Source of the DNA: JAEUIZ01 sp046155605
Lineage (GTDB): Bacteria; Planctomycetota; Phycisphaerae; Phycisphaerales; UBA1924
Assembly: GCA_046155605.1 (NCBI GenBank)
Contig: JBJXFQ010000024.1
Coordinates: 27,510-91,509 of the forward strand
Length of the DNA: 64,000 nt
Reading direction: 5' to 3'
Of the stretch, positions 51,381 to 59,731 are shown in pieces. A program made the position numbers and the translations under genes. Under the pieces are notes generated by a model. That model had not been told where the DNA came from. It saw nothing but the letters and a program-made list of their open reading frames with translations, and ran no database searches. How positions within the stretch are numbered: the first letter of the stretch is position 1; the number at the start of each line of letters is the position of its first letter.

Positions 51381-53309
51381 CTACTTGGCGTCCTTGGGCC
51401 GGCGCGGATTGTCCGGCGGCCACATCCCCTGCTCGACCTTCACCCAATCCGGCAGACATGTCATCACTTCGCCCAGCAGGTCATCGAGGAGGCTCCCGGC
51501 GAGTTCACCGAGTTCCTCGGGAGACTTCACGTCGGAACTGTCGACCTGCACCTTGAGGTAGTACGCGTACTCATTACGGAGGTCGAAGGCGAGGAGCCGG
51601 ATATCCTCGGCGCTGGAGCGCCACCCGCCGTTGGCGATGAAGAAATACCCCGCGTAGCGCTCCGTCTGCCCCTTGCCGGCGAACTTGCTGATCTTCATCG
51701 CGAGTTGGCGCTCGGGTGTCACTTCATAGGGCAGATTGACCCGCCGCCCACCGCCCGCGGTCGAGTATTGATTGGAAAGCCGCGTCGTGAAGACCTTGCC
51801 GCGGAGTTCGGCGGGGACGTTGTCGGCCGCCAGCATTCCCGAGGTATCGAGCGGCACCTTGGCTGTCCACGGGCCGCCCACGAGGTCCATGCCCGCCGCG
51901 ATCATGCACCGATCCGGCACATGGGGCACGGTGTCGATCATCCCGGTGTAGTACGCGACGTGCAGCAGCGCGGTGCGCTTCGTCCCGCCGGCGGGCGCGG
52001 CCTTTTCCTGATACATGCGTGTCAGGTAGTTGTCGGTGCCCAAGACTTCAAGGCTCTCGGGTGACTCGATGTGGTCCTGGCCGACACGAACCCAGTTGGC
52101 GGTTTCGGTCGGGATCGCGCGGAGCGCCCGGCCGTTCTCGGCGAAGATCGACTTCTTCTGGAGGTAGACCTTGGAGAAGGCGAGCCCGACCTTCATGCCC
52201 GCGGCACCGAATGCGAGCACCGAAACCGCGACGATCCATGCCGCGACGGACGGCTTCCAGGGCATCGACTCGCGCGGGCGGCCGGCTACTTGCTTGGCGG
52301 GCGGCTTTCCGCTGGTCGAGGCCTCGCCGGCGGGCTGGGCCTTGTTGAGCATCCAGACGATCCCGAGGAAGAGGAAGAGCCCGGGGATCAGGAGCACGGT
52401 GCCGATAAAGGTGTGGGCCTCGCCGGAGGCGAGTTTCGTATCGATAAACGAGAGGAGCCCGAGGATGATGACGCGGAGGATGTTCAGGAAGATGGCGACG
52501 ATGGGGGCCATGAGCACGAGGACCACGCGCTGCCACCAGATGGTGGTCGAGAGGACCGCCGTAGCCGCCCCGAGGGCCGCGAAGGCGACGACCATGCGCA
52601 TGCCGGAACACGCCTCGGCGATGTTGAGCGGGAAGGTGAACCCCGAAGAGCCGACGACGGTGATGGTGTTGCCCGAGACGTCGGCAGTGAACCCGCCGAG
52701 CGCTCCGATCACGCTGAGGCCGACATAACCGCCCTGAGACGCGAGCAACTGCAGCGGGAAGGTCAGCGTGATCATGATGATCTCGCTGACGGTGATGCCG
52801 AGGCAGAGGAACGCGATCGGCACGAAGAGCAGCCGCATCATGCGTGGGCCGAGCAGGAGCAGGCAGAGCCCGAAGATCGTCAGCACGATCGAGAACCCCT
52901 GGAGCATGTGGTTCTTGATGCCGACAACGCAGAAGAAATAACTCGCGAGGCCCAGGAGAACGGGTGCGAGCCCCGGCCAGAACCCCTCGATCGGGATCCG
53001 CCGAAGTTCCTCGCGGCGCTGCCAGACCAGATATCCACTAAAGAGCGGGACGAGGTACGCGTGACCCCAGTCCTGCACGTGCGTGCTGCTGTTGAGATGC
53101 TGCACATAGAACCACCGGAAGAAGAGCCCGACAAAGGCGACCACCACCGCCCCGATCCCGATCATCGCGCGGACCGACAGCCCACGCTCGGCGTCAGCAA
53201 GTCCTCGCGCCGGGTTGTCCGCGCCGAGCGTCGTCACCGTCGAAGTCTCCAGAGACTGCCACACCCCCAGGGCATCTACGGCCCCGGTTGGCACCGGTTC
53301 GCCCCTCAC
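51381..53309 (-). CDS. Exosortase fused to EpsI domain
   Basis: The product has 642 residues if GTG 53309 is the start; the ribosome site is weak and a later start is possible. The first 330 residues form a multi-helix exosortase with catalytic Cys234 (AEACSGMR), Arg279 (FLNILRV) and His299 (GEAHTFIG). After a Ser/Pro linker and one more helix (about 365-390) comes an EpsI-type domain (395-620) with HVPDRC and YFFIANG. Exosortases cleave PEP-CTERM signals and probably join the protein to a lipid or glycan. The fusion keeps protease and EpsI in one chain. Two PEP-CTERM candidates are at 3916-5007. Confidence 0.93.
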   Translation of the reverse strand: MRGEPVPTGAVDALGVWQSLETSTVTTLGADNPARGLADAERGLSVRAMIGIGAVVVAFVGLFFRWFYVQHLNSSTHVQDWGHAYLVPLFSGYLVWQRREELRRIPIEGFWPGLAPVLLGLASYFFCVVGIKNHMLQGFSIVLTIFGLCLLLLGPRMMRLLFVPIAFLCLGITVSEIIMITLTFPLQLLASQGGYVGLSVIGALGGFTADVSGNTITVVGSSGFTFPLNIAEACSGMRMVVAFAALGAATAVLSTTIWWQRVVLVLMAPIVAIFLNILRVIILGLLSFIDTKLASGEAHTFIGTVLLIPGLFLFLGIVWMLNKAQPAGEASTSGKPPAKQVAGRPRESMPWKPSVAAWIVAVSVLAFGAAGMKVGLAFSKVYLQKKSIFAENGRALRAIPTETANWVRVGQDHIESPESLEVLGTDNYLTRMYQEKAAPAGGTKRTALLHVAYYTGMIDTVPHVPDRCMIAAGMDLVGGPWTAKVPLDTSGMLAADNVPAELRGKVFTTRLSNQYSTAGGGRRVNLPYEVTPERQLAMKISKFAGKGQTERYAGYFFIANGGWRSSAEDIRLLAFDLRNEYAYYLKVQVDSSDVKSPEELGELAGSLLDDLLGEVMTCLPDWVKVEQGMWPPDNPRRPKDAK

Positions 53310-53354
53310 AACCTGAACCCGGGCCTCCGCCCGATCCCAATCCTCAGACGACCA

Positions 53355-54986
53355 TTATTGGCCGAACGCATTTGTCGGCGGCGCGCCGAAGAGGTCATTG
53401 CCGAAGTTCCGGTCCGCGATAAACCCGAACCCGTACGAGAACCGGAAGCCGTTGCGGACCACGGCCATCGGGGTCGCCCAGAAACTCGACCCGACGTTGA
53501 TCATGTCGTTTGGTTTGAGATAGATGTCCGGGTTCGTGCCCTCGAAGATGGCGCGGCCGTTGAGCCGGATCGTTGCCTGCCGATCATTCCCGATCATTCG
53601 AGTGAGGTCGATTTTCTCGGGCACGGAGAGTTGCCCGAAGCCTCCCGCGGAGACGATGAGCCGAGTCAGGGTCAGGCCGTCTGATGCCTGGTACGACCCG
53701 CCGCGGTTGACCTGCCCGCCGACATAGATGAACCCGATGGGTCCCGGCGGCACGCGGATGACATCACCCGGACGCACCACCACGTTCACCCTTGCATCGC
53801 CCTGCAAAAGCCGCTTCACCGGCACGCGGATGACTCGCTGCGTGACGAGTTGATCGCCCGCCGCTTTGGCCGGGGCAGACATCGTGTCGGCAGGTGTGGT
53901 ACCCGCTGCTCCGCCGGGGCGACGGACCTTTACCCAGCGACCATCGAGATAGACCCACGATGAGTCCGAATCATCCGAAGGCCGCTCGGCAGCGTTCGGG
54001 GCTGGCGCGGGCTGTGCCGCCGGACGGCCGGGCTCGATCAGGTCGAGAGGTGCCTTGCCGGGCGCGGGAGAACCTGCTGGCGGCTGCTCACGACGCGCGA
54101 CGGGACGAAAGACCGCGGGCGAAGCCGACGGCTTGGCCGACAACACCGGCTTCGGGGTCTCCGCGGGCTCGGCCGGTTTGCCATTGTTCGGCGGCTCGAC
54201 GGGCTTCTCCGGCGGCTGGCCATCGGGCTTCTGACCCTCCGGTGGTTTCGAGATGTCCCTGATGACGTCCATCAGCGATTCGCCCGACGTCGGGGCCGTC
54301 GTCGGGGTCGTGCCCCGCGGCGCGAGTCCGCGCACGGAATCACTCAGCGGCACCTGACGGATGATGTAGATGTATTCCGGCGCTTCCGACGCGCCGCCGG
54401 TGAGCGTCAACGCTTCCAGCAGCCTGAAATCCGCCGTCGGCAGGATAAAGGGGCCCGAGTTCTGCACCGCGCCGAACACGGTGTAGCGGCGTTGCCGCGG
54501 CGACAGCACCTCGACGTACGCCAGTGGATTCGCCACCTGCGACTTCATCACTTCCTTGATCGCGTCTTCGGCTTCGGTCTGCGTGAGTCCGGTGATCCGC
54601 ACCTGCCCGAGTTGAGGCAACTCGACCATTCCGCGCGCATCGACGAATCGCTCATACTGCGCTGCCCGGCCCTCGTCCGGGATATCGTAGAGCGTCACCG
54701 TCAGCCGATCGCCCGAGCCGATCCGATACTCGGAGACGTCCGGCACAAGGTCCGCGTCCGTGATCTCGCTTTGCGACACGAACTCGTCCTCGGGGCCCTC
54801 GATGCTCCCGATCCGGTTCAGGATCGGGACCGACGTGGCCGTCCGCTCCCATCGTCCCACCACGGAGGGGTCGAGGAGGTAGGAGTCCGCCTCGACGCAA
54901 CCGAAAAGCCCCATCGCCGCTCCCGCCGACGCCAGCAGCGCCAGCACGCCGCGATTGCTCTTTGCATCGAGTCCTTGAATCTTCAC
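53355..54986 (-). CDS. Wza-like polysaccharide export lipoprotein
   Basis: The product has 543 residues from GTG 54986, with AAGGAG eight bases upstream. A signal peptide ends in lipobox LFGC (C30). The polysaccharide-export domain begins at about 85 (EYRIGSGDRLTVTLYDIPDEG), and a first SLBB-like part (RRYTVFGAVQNSGPFILP) follows. A Pro/Ala-rich low-complexity linker (about 245-365) then leads to a second SLBB unit (GFIYVGGQVNRGGSYQ) and LKPNDMINVG. It should form the outer-membrane or periplasmic export channel for exopolysaccharide with the Wzz-type partner. It is the first gene of the long minus-strand run; the exosortase follows after 45 bases. Confidence 0.92.
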   Translation of the reverse strand: MKIQGLDAKSNRGVLALLASAGAAMGLFGCVEADSYLLDPSVVGRWERTATSVPILNRIGSIEGPEDEFVSQSEITDADLVPDVSEYRIGSGDRLTVTLYDIPDEGRAAQYERFVDARGMVELPQLGQVRITGLTQTEAEDAIKEVMKSQVANPLAYVEVLSPRQRRYTVFGAVQNSGPFILPTADFRLLEALTLTGGASEAPEYIYIIRQVPLSDSVRGLAPRGTTPTTAPTSGESLMDVIRDISKPPEGQKPDGQPPEKPVEPPNNGKPAEPAETPKPVLSAKPSASPAVFRPVARREQPPAGSPAPGKAPLDLIEPGRPAAQPAPAPNAAERPSDDSDSSWVYLDGRWVKVRRPGGAAGTTPADTMSAPAKAAGDQLVTQRVIRVPVKRLLQGDARVNVVVRPGDVIRVPPGPIGFIYVGGQVNRGGSYQASDGLTLTRLIVSAGGFGQLSVPEKIDLTRMIGNDRQATIRLNGRAIFEGTNPDIYLKPNDMINVGSSFWATPMAVVRNGFRFSYGFGFIADRNFGNDLFGAPPTNAFGQ

Positions 54987-55303
54987 CGCTTCGCTCCTTG
55001 CTCGCCGAGAGTCATCGCTCGCCGAGGTTCTCTCGCCAGCATCGTAAAGCTATCAACACCCCGGCCCCTGTCAAATCGGGCACTCCCGGCAAACTTCTGG
55101 CTCCATCGACGGTGCCCGTCGATTCTTCCCTCAAAGATCGGTCATCGACCCGTCCGCCATGCGGCGATCAGGGTAGGAACATGTCCGGTGCGGCGTCACG
55201 TTCCGCTCACTCCACACGCTCGCCAACACCCTCGGGTTCGTTCTTTGATCTCGTATCCCGTCTCCTCCTGATCTCTTCACCGGTTCACCTCTACAGTTCG
55301 CCC
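54987..55303. other. 317-base divergent intergenic region
   Basis: The region separates the divergent wza-like and lipA genes and should carry the promoter of the exopolysaccharide/exosortase run as well as that of lipA. It includes one copy of the hairpin repeat (55105-55123). No gene or clear promoter box could be identified. Confidence 0.5.
55105..55123. repeat. Third copy of the 8-bp-stem hairpin repeat
   Basis: ATCGACGG-TGC-CCGTCGAT, followed by TCTTCCCTC, matches the minus-strand reading of the two copies at 9962-10011 (loop TCC there, flank TCTTCTCTTC). The shared flank shows homology beyond the palindrome itself, so this is a dispersed element and not a chance hairpin. Confidence 0.75.
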
Positions 55304-56449
55304 ATGTCCGACCTCGCCGCTCTTCGTCACCCCCGACCCCTCGGCGGCGACCCCCTTCGCTCCCAGCCCAAGCCCATCGTCAGCCTCTCGGGGCTCATCC
55401 TCAACAACGAGCCCTCCGCTCAGCAGTTGGCCATGAAGCGCAAGCCCCCATGGCTCAAGGCCCGCGTCCCCGGCGGCGAGGCCTACCACCGCCTCAAGGC
55501 CATCGTTGACGAGCACCGCCTCCACACCGTCTGCCAGGAGGCCTCGTGCCCGAACATGGGCGAGTGCTGGGCGCGCGGCGTCGCCACCATCATGATCCTC
55601 GGCGACACCTGCACCCGCGCCTGCGGCTTCTGCAACGTCAAGACCGGTCGCCCGCCGACGCTCGACAAGGACGAGCCGCGCCGCGTCGCCGAATCGATCC
55701 GCCTCATGAGCGAGGGCACGCACCTTCGGCACCTCGTCATCACCAGCGTCAATCGCGACGAACTGCCCGACGGCGGGGCCGCGATCTGGGCCGAGACCAT
55801 CCTCCGCACGCGCGAGTCGGCCCCCGATGTCTCCATCGAGGTGCTCATCCCCGACTTTGAGGGCAACTGGGGGGCGCTGCAGATGGTGATCGACGCGCGG
55901 CCGCAGATCATCAACCACAATCTCGAAACCGTCCGCCGGATGTACGCCGCGGTGCGCCCGAGCGCGAAGTTTGATCGCTCGCTGGAACTGCTCCGGCGAG
56001 TCAAGGAGCAGGGCCTCGTCGCCAAGACCGGCATCATGGTCGGCATCGGGGAGCGCGACGACGAGGTGATGGAGTTGATGGCCGAGGTCCAGGAGGCGAC
56101 GCGGACGCCGACGTGGCAAAGTGGCAAAGTGGCAGAGTGGCCGAGTGAGGGCCCCGTGCCATGCGCCCCTGCAATTCCGGATGGACGCCACTTCGCCACT
56201 TCGTCACTTGACCACTTGGCCACTGCCGCCTCCTGCGACATCCTCACGATCGGCCAGTACCTCCAGCCGACGCGGAACCACCTGCCGATCGATCGGTGGG
56301 TGACGCCCGAGCAGTTCGCCGCGTTCAAGGCCGAGGGCCTGAGCATCGGCTTCAAGGTCGTCGAGTCCGGCCCGCTCGTCCGCAGCAGCTACCACGCGGA
56401 CCATCAGGTGGATGTGCTGACGACCGCGGGGCAAAGTACCACCAGTTGA
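55304..56449 (+). CDS. lipA: Lipoyl synthase carrying an in-frame palindromic insertion
   Basis: The product has 381 residues from ATG 55304, longer than the usual 290-330. It has the auxiliary cluster cysteines C77, C82, C88 (VCQEASCPNMGEC), the radical-SAM CxxxCxxC (C103, C107, C110, CTRACGFC), VTSVNRDELPDGG, and the C-terminal GPLVRSSYHAD. It inserts sulfur at C6 and C8 of octanoyl groups on lipoyl-dependent enzymes. Between EVMELMAEVQEA and CDILTIGQYLQP, where homologues have only a few residues, about 40 extra residues (roughly 267-308) are encoded by a repeat-built palindrome. All catalytic motifs are intact and the frame is kept, so the enzyme is probably functional. Confidence 0.95.
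   Translation: MSDLAALRHPRPLGGDPLRSQPKPIVSLSGLILNNEPSAQQLAMKRKPPWLKARVPGGEAYHRLKAIVDEHRLHTVCQEASCPNMGECWARGVATIMILGDTCTRACGFCNVKTGRPPTLDKDEPRRVAESIRLMSEGTHLRHLVITSVNRDELPDGGAAIWAETILRTRESAPDVSIEVLIPDFEGNWGALQMVIDARPQIINHNLETVRRMYAAVRPSAKFDRSLELLRRVKEQGLVAKTGIMVGIGERDDEVMELMAEVQEATRTPTWQSGKVAEWPSEGPVPCAPAIPDGRHFATSSLDHLATAASCDILTIGQYLQPTRNHLPIDRWVTPEQFAAFKAEGLSIGFKVVESGPLVRSSYHADHQVDVLTTAGQSTTS
56113..56223. repeat. Intragenic palindromic element made of 8-base repeats
   Basis: The left arm (56113-56148) is GTGGCAAA, GTGGCAAA, GTGGCAGA, GTGGCCGA, GTGA. The right arm (56188-56223), read on the other strand, is GTGGCCAA, GTGGTCAA, GTGACGAA, GTGGCGAA, GTGG. A 39-base centre separates them. The element lies wholly inside lipA and keeps the frame. 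It resembles the palindromic elements that invade coding genes in Rickettsia, though the sequence is unrelated as far as can be judged. Confidence 0.85.
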
Positions 56450-56452
56450 TTC

Positions 56453-56472
56453 CGTATATCAATTGGTATACG
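56453..56472. promoter_or_regulatory. Inverted repeat in an AT-rich spot upstream of hicA
   Basis: CGTATA (56453-56458) and TATACG (56467-56472) flank TCAATTGG. The local composition is much more AT-rich than the surroundings. It lies just after lipA and about 200 bases before hicA, so it may be a promoter or operator for hicAB or part of the junction by which this module arrived. Confidence 0.4.
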
Positions 56473-56670
56473 CTAGTTCTCCCACCATTAAGGCTCGTTC
56501 GATTCCGTGCGGACGAGCGTGTTTGCGCTGAGCAAATGATCTCAGGGCATGTCGGCGATGAGAATCGCCCCACGGAAGGCTTGCTCCTGAGGTGAACTGA
56601 TAGGCACGGACGTTGCGCGCCTTGAGCAGGCGGTAGCGCAAGATGCCATATTCACCTTTGGAGTACAGAG

Positions 56671-56877
56671 ATGGCGTCTGAAGTCCGATTCGCGGAGATC
56701 CGAAAGAAGCTCGAAGACCATGGCTGGACACACCGACAAGGCAAAGGCTCGCACCACGTCTTCTCGAGGAAGGGCGGCCCAACCATCGTCATTCCGGTCC
56801 ACGGCAACAAGGTCAAGCCGGTCTATGTCCGCGAAGTCGATGCCGCGATCCGGGCGCTCCAGAATCCGCAGCAGTAA
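56671..56877 (+). CDS. hicA: HicA-type mRNA interferase toxin
   Basis: The product has 68 residues from ATG 56671, with GGAG-like sequence upstream (TTTGGAGTACAGAG). It matches the double-stranded-RNA-binding-like HicA fold: FAEIRKKLEDHGWTHRQGKGSHHVFSR with the catalytic His in GSHH (H28), then GGPTIVIPVHGNKVKP. HicA cleaves mRNA and tmRNA and is neutralised by HicB. The hicB frame overlaps or follows at once. The family length is usually 60-85 residues. Confidence 0.88.
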   Translation: MASEVRFAEIRKKLEDHGWTHRQGKGSHHVFSRKGGPTIVIPVHGNKVKPVYVREVDAAIRALQNPQQ

Positions 56878-57262
56878 GCCCGCCGCGCTCGACACACCGT
56901 TCGAGCCTTCGATCTGGGCGGAAGCGATGAAGCTCGCGTCGGAGTATCAGTTCGTCATCGTTCGCGATCCCGACATGGGCTACTTCGGGCGAACGGTCGA
57001 GATGCCCTTCGCCATGAGCGACGGCCACACGGTCGCCAAATGCATGGCCAGCACCTTGGAGGCGACCGCGAGCGGAATCGCCACCATGCTCGAACGCGGC
57101 GAGACGCCACCCTCCCCCGCGCGCGAAGGCAAGCGCGACCAGCAGGTCAACCTCCGCCTCACCGCCGACGAGAAGATGACGCTCGAAGGTTTCGCCAACC
57201 GCGAGGGCTTCCGAAGCCTCTCCGACTTCATCCGCACCGCGGCCCTTCGCCACGGCCGCTGA
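56840..57262 (+). CDS. hicB: HicB-type antitoxin with ribbon-helix-helix-like C-terminus
   Basis: The product has 140 residues if ATG 56840 is used (overlapping hicA by 38 bases) or 111 from ATG 56927. The longer start is favoured because the helix SIWAEAMKLASEYQ before the second ATG resembles related antitoxins; this is uncertain. The HicB core is FVIVRDPDMGYFGRTVEMPFAMSDGHTVAKCM. The C-terminal QVNLRLTADEKMTLEGFANREGF and SLSDFIRTAAL look like a DNA-binding ribbon-helix-helix for autoregulation. It converges with the DUF4139 gene, 12 bases apart. Confidence 0.8.
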   Translation: MPRSGRSRIRSSKPAALDTPFEPSIWAEAMKLASEYQFVIVRDPDMGYFGRTVEMPFAMSDGHTVAKCMASTLEATASGIATMLERGETPPSPAREGKRDQQVNLRLTADEKMTLEGFANREGFRSLSDFIRTAALRHGR

Positions 57263-57274
57263 CGCCGGCTCTGC

Positions 57275-59479
57275 TTATTCCACGTTCAGCCCGCGGACAT
57301 ATGCCTCGAGTTCCGCCCGCTGCTGGTTGAGCGTCTCTTCGAACTTGCCGCGCTGCTCGCGGATCGCTTCGAGTCGCGTCTCCTGCTCGTTGAGTTTCCC
57401 GGCGTAACGGCGGTAGAGGTCCGTGTCGCGCGAGACCGTGCCCATGTTCTGGCGGATGCGGGTCTGGTCCTGGTCGATCCCCTGCCGCTCCTGGTCGAGT
57501 TGCCCGATCCGTTGCTGCGTGAGGTTGATCGCCGCCTGCATGTCCGCCGCTCGCTTGACGGCCTCGATCACCTTGGCCGACACCTTGCCCTCCTTTGAAT
57601 ATCCGATCAGCGTCGGCAGGTCGTACGAGACCATCTCGACCATTTGCTGGTCGATCCGCTCGAGCATCACGTCGAGCGTCCCGCTCTCCTTCGCGGAGAG
57701 TTCGACCTCGAACCGGTACACCTGCTCCGTGACTTCCGTCGCCTTCGCGGGAGCGCCAAGAGTCCAGCCCGGAATCTTCGCGTGCTCGACCAGCACCGTC
57801 CGCGCCCGCTTCTGGTCCTTGTTGGCAAACGCGTAACTCGTCTTCGCTTCCTGCTTGAACGTCTGCTCGATCAGCCCGTTGACGATCCGGATCTTGCGGA
57901 TCGCCGACGTGCCGTCCTCCTTCACCAGCGCCTGCACGTCGAGATCGACGGCATAGGCCAGCAGCCGCTTGTCGCCCGTCGAGACGTGCCCGATCTGGGC
58001 GTCGCCCGCGTACGCCGCGCCGTCAAAGACGCTGATCGGCCCGGGCATGAGTTGCAGGCCTGAGTTGTTCGTCAGATGCACGCCGCGCATCGGGTGCTGC
58101 GATCCATCGGCGCGGTTGTAGATGCTGACGCGTTTTCCCTCGATCGAGGCCGAGAGAATGGGCAGCATCGCCGAGCGTTGCCGAGCGATCGAGACCGGCG
58201 ACTTGAGTTGATACTGGAAGACCTCGCCGATCTCGCCGGCCTGGGCCTGCGCCTGCGCGGCGTAGTCGCCGAGCATTTCGAGCCCAATTCGCGGTACGTC
58301 GCGGTACATCTCCTGCTCTTGCCGGAACGGCGACTGCCCGCCGCCGCCTTGCGCGCTGCGCAGTGCCTTTGCGACCGACGGCGCGCCGGGCCTTCCAGAT
58401 TTCTCTGCCGCCGCATCGTGCATGTCCTCCAGGTTCTTCGCCCGATCGAAGTTCTCGCCGCCGGCGTAGATCCGCGGCATCACGCCCGGGACCGTCGGCA
58501 CCGGCACCTCCGGCCGCGCCACATGCAGCGGCTCGTAGAGGTCCATCTGGAAACTCACCGGCCGTCCCGCCACCAACGACAGCCGCACGTCCTGCCAGTC
58601 CTCGTCCGTCGTGTTCTCGACCAGTGCCCAACCCTGAATCGTCGGCGAGCCCGCCTGCTCCTTGGCATCCTTCTTCATGCCTTCGCCGCCCCCCGCCGTC
58701 TCGGGCAGCACCAGCCGGTAACTTGTCTTCCACACCGGCATCTCGTGCACGTACGCGACGACCACCGGCTTGGCACCCTGGTTCGCGAACGCCACGTCCA
58801 CGCTCTTGACGCGATCCGCGCGATGCTCGGCCAATGCCGCCAGCGCCTTGTTCAGTTCGCCAGCGAGATCCTTGTCGAGAATCTCAAACCCGCGCACCCG
58901 CGTCAGGTTTACCGACTGCACGCCCTTGGGCGTGACGAGATTGATCCACGGCAAGTCGTGCACGGTCTGCGACCCGCCCTCCTTCGGACCCGCGAGCACG
59001 GTCGGGCGTCGCTCGACGTTCATGATCGTCCCGCTGACGTCGCCCTCTTCGGTCACGAGTTTCACGGGCGAGCCGCGGAGCCGGTTGAGGATCTCGCCCG
59101 CTGACGGGTTGTCGCCGATGTTGACGCCGAAACTCGCGAGCCGGCGATCGAGTGGCTCCTTCGAGCCGTAGCCCACCGACGCGACGCGCCCGCCGTCCGG
59201 GTCGATCAGGATCACCATCGACTTGAGGATGTCATTGATCTGGTCGGTCGCAAAACGAAGCTGCACCGTCCGCTCGCCATCGACGAGCCCCCGCCGCTCG
59301 AAATAGCCAACGCCGGAGCGATAGAGCGTAATGCTCTTGATCGGCAGGGTCTCGGCACCCTCGGCCTGCTGCTTGGCGACCTGCGCCAACGCCGTGGGTT
59401 CCATGCCCGCCGTCCAAACCGGGGCCACCGTGCCGCACACCACCATCATCAGGCCGGGAATCAGTCGGCGACGTGTCAT
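57275..59479 (-). CDS. DUF4139 domain protein (MuiA-like), exported
   Basis: The product has 734 residues from ATG 59479, with AAGGAG seven bases upstream. A signal peptide is likely (RRLIPGLMMVVCGTVAPVWTAG). The DUF4139 part includes SITLYRSGVGYFERRG at the start, EMPVWKTSYRLVLP, WALVENTTDEDWQDVRLSLVAGRPVSF (a family hallmark) and later PLPGPISVF-like LMPGPISVFDG. The C-terminal 130 residues are a coiled coil (QAAINLTQQRIGQLDQERQ). The family includes mucoidy inhibitor A; its biochemical role is unknown. It is probably periplasmic. Confidence 0.85.
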   Translation of the reverse strand: MTRRRLIPGLMMVVCGTVAPVWTAGMEPTALAQVAKQQAEGAETLPIKSITLYRSGVGYFERRGLVDGERTVQLRFATDQINDILKSMVILIDPDGGRVASVGYGSKEPLDRRLASFGVNIGDNPSAGEILNRLRGSPVKLVTEEGDVSGTIMNVERRPTVLAGPKEGGSQTVHDLPWINLVTPKGVQSVNLTRVRGFEILDKDLAGELNKALAALAEHRADRVKSVDVAFANQGAKPVVVAYVHEMPVWKTSYRLVLPETAGGGEGMKKDAKEQAGSPTIQGWALVENTTDEDWQDVRLSLVAGRPVSFQMDLYEPLHVARPEVPVPTVPGVMPRIYAGGENFDRAKNLEDMHDAAAEKSGRPGAPSVAKALRSAQGGGGQSPFRQEQEMYRDVPRIGLEMLGDYAAQAQAQAGEIGEVFQYQLKSPVSIARQRSAMLPILSASIEGKRVSIYNRADGSQHPMRGVHLTNNSGLQLMPGPISVFDGAAYAGDAQIGHVSTGDKRLLAYAVDLDVQALVKEDGTSAIRKIRIVNGLIEQTFKQEAKTSYAFANKDQKRARTVLVEHAKIPGWTLGAPAKATEVTEQVYRFEVELSAKESGTLDVMLERIDQQMVEMVSYDLPTLIGYSKEGKVSAKVIEAVKRAADMQAAINLTQQRIGQLDQERQGIDQDQTRIRQNMGTVSRDTDLYRRYAGKLNEQETRLEAIREQRGKFEETLNQQRAELEAYVRGLNVE

Positions 59480-59504
59480 CTGGTGCTCCTTCGCTGCTGT
59501 GTTT

Positions 59505-59577
59505 CGGCGGCACAGACCTCGCGCCTGTGCCTCGCGTGCTTCATCTTTATTAGCACAGGCGTCCCGCCGGTGCGTTC
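59505..59577. repeat. Dispersed intergenic repeat with 9-bp hairpin (HRRDACA type)
   Basis: CGCCTGTGC (59522-59530) and GCACAGGCG (59553-59561) form a perfect 9-bp inverted repeat. Adjacent GCGTCCCGCCGGTGCG (59559-59574), read on the minus strand, encodes the string HRRDACA that recurs as spurious ORF sequence in planctomycetes (general knowledge). It lies in the 252-base divergent gap between the DUF4139 gene and the FAD oxidoreductase gene. Confidence 0.55.
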
Positions 59578-59731
59578 GCCCGCTCACACTGTACCCCCTC
59601 CCAGACGCTCATCGTCATCATCGGTTCCCGTGCTTCGGGCGTGTGACATTCCCGTGACACACGACCGAAAGTGCCGCGGACCCTGCTTTGAAGGTCCTTG
59701 CATTCCGCCCCGACATTCCAACGCGAGGCCC

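Noticed and set aside
56113..56223. Possible frameshift or pseudogene in lipA
   Set aside because: The reading frame continues through the palindromic insert and all catalytic motifs before and after are intact.
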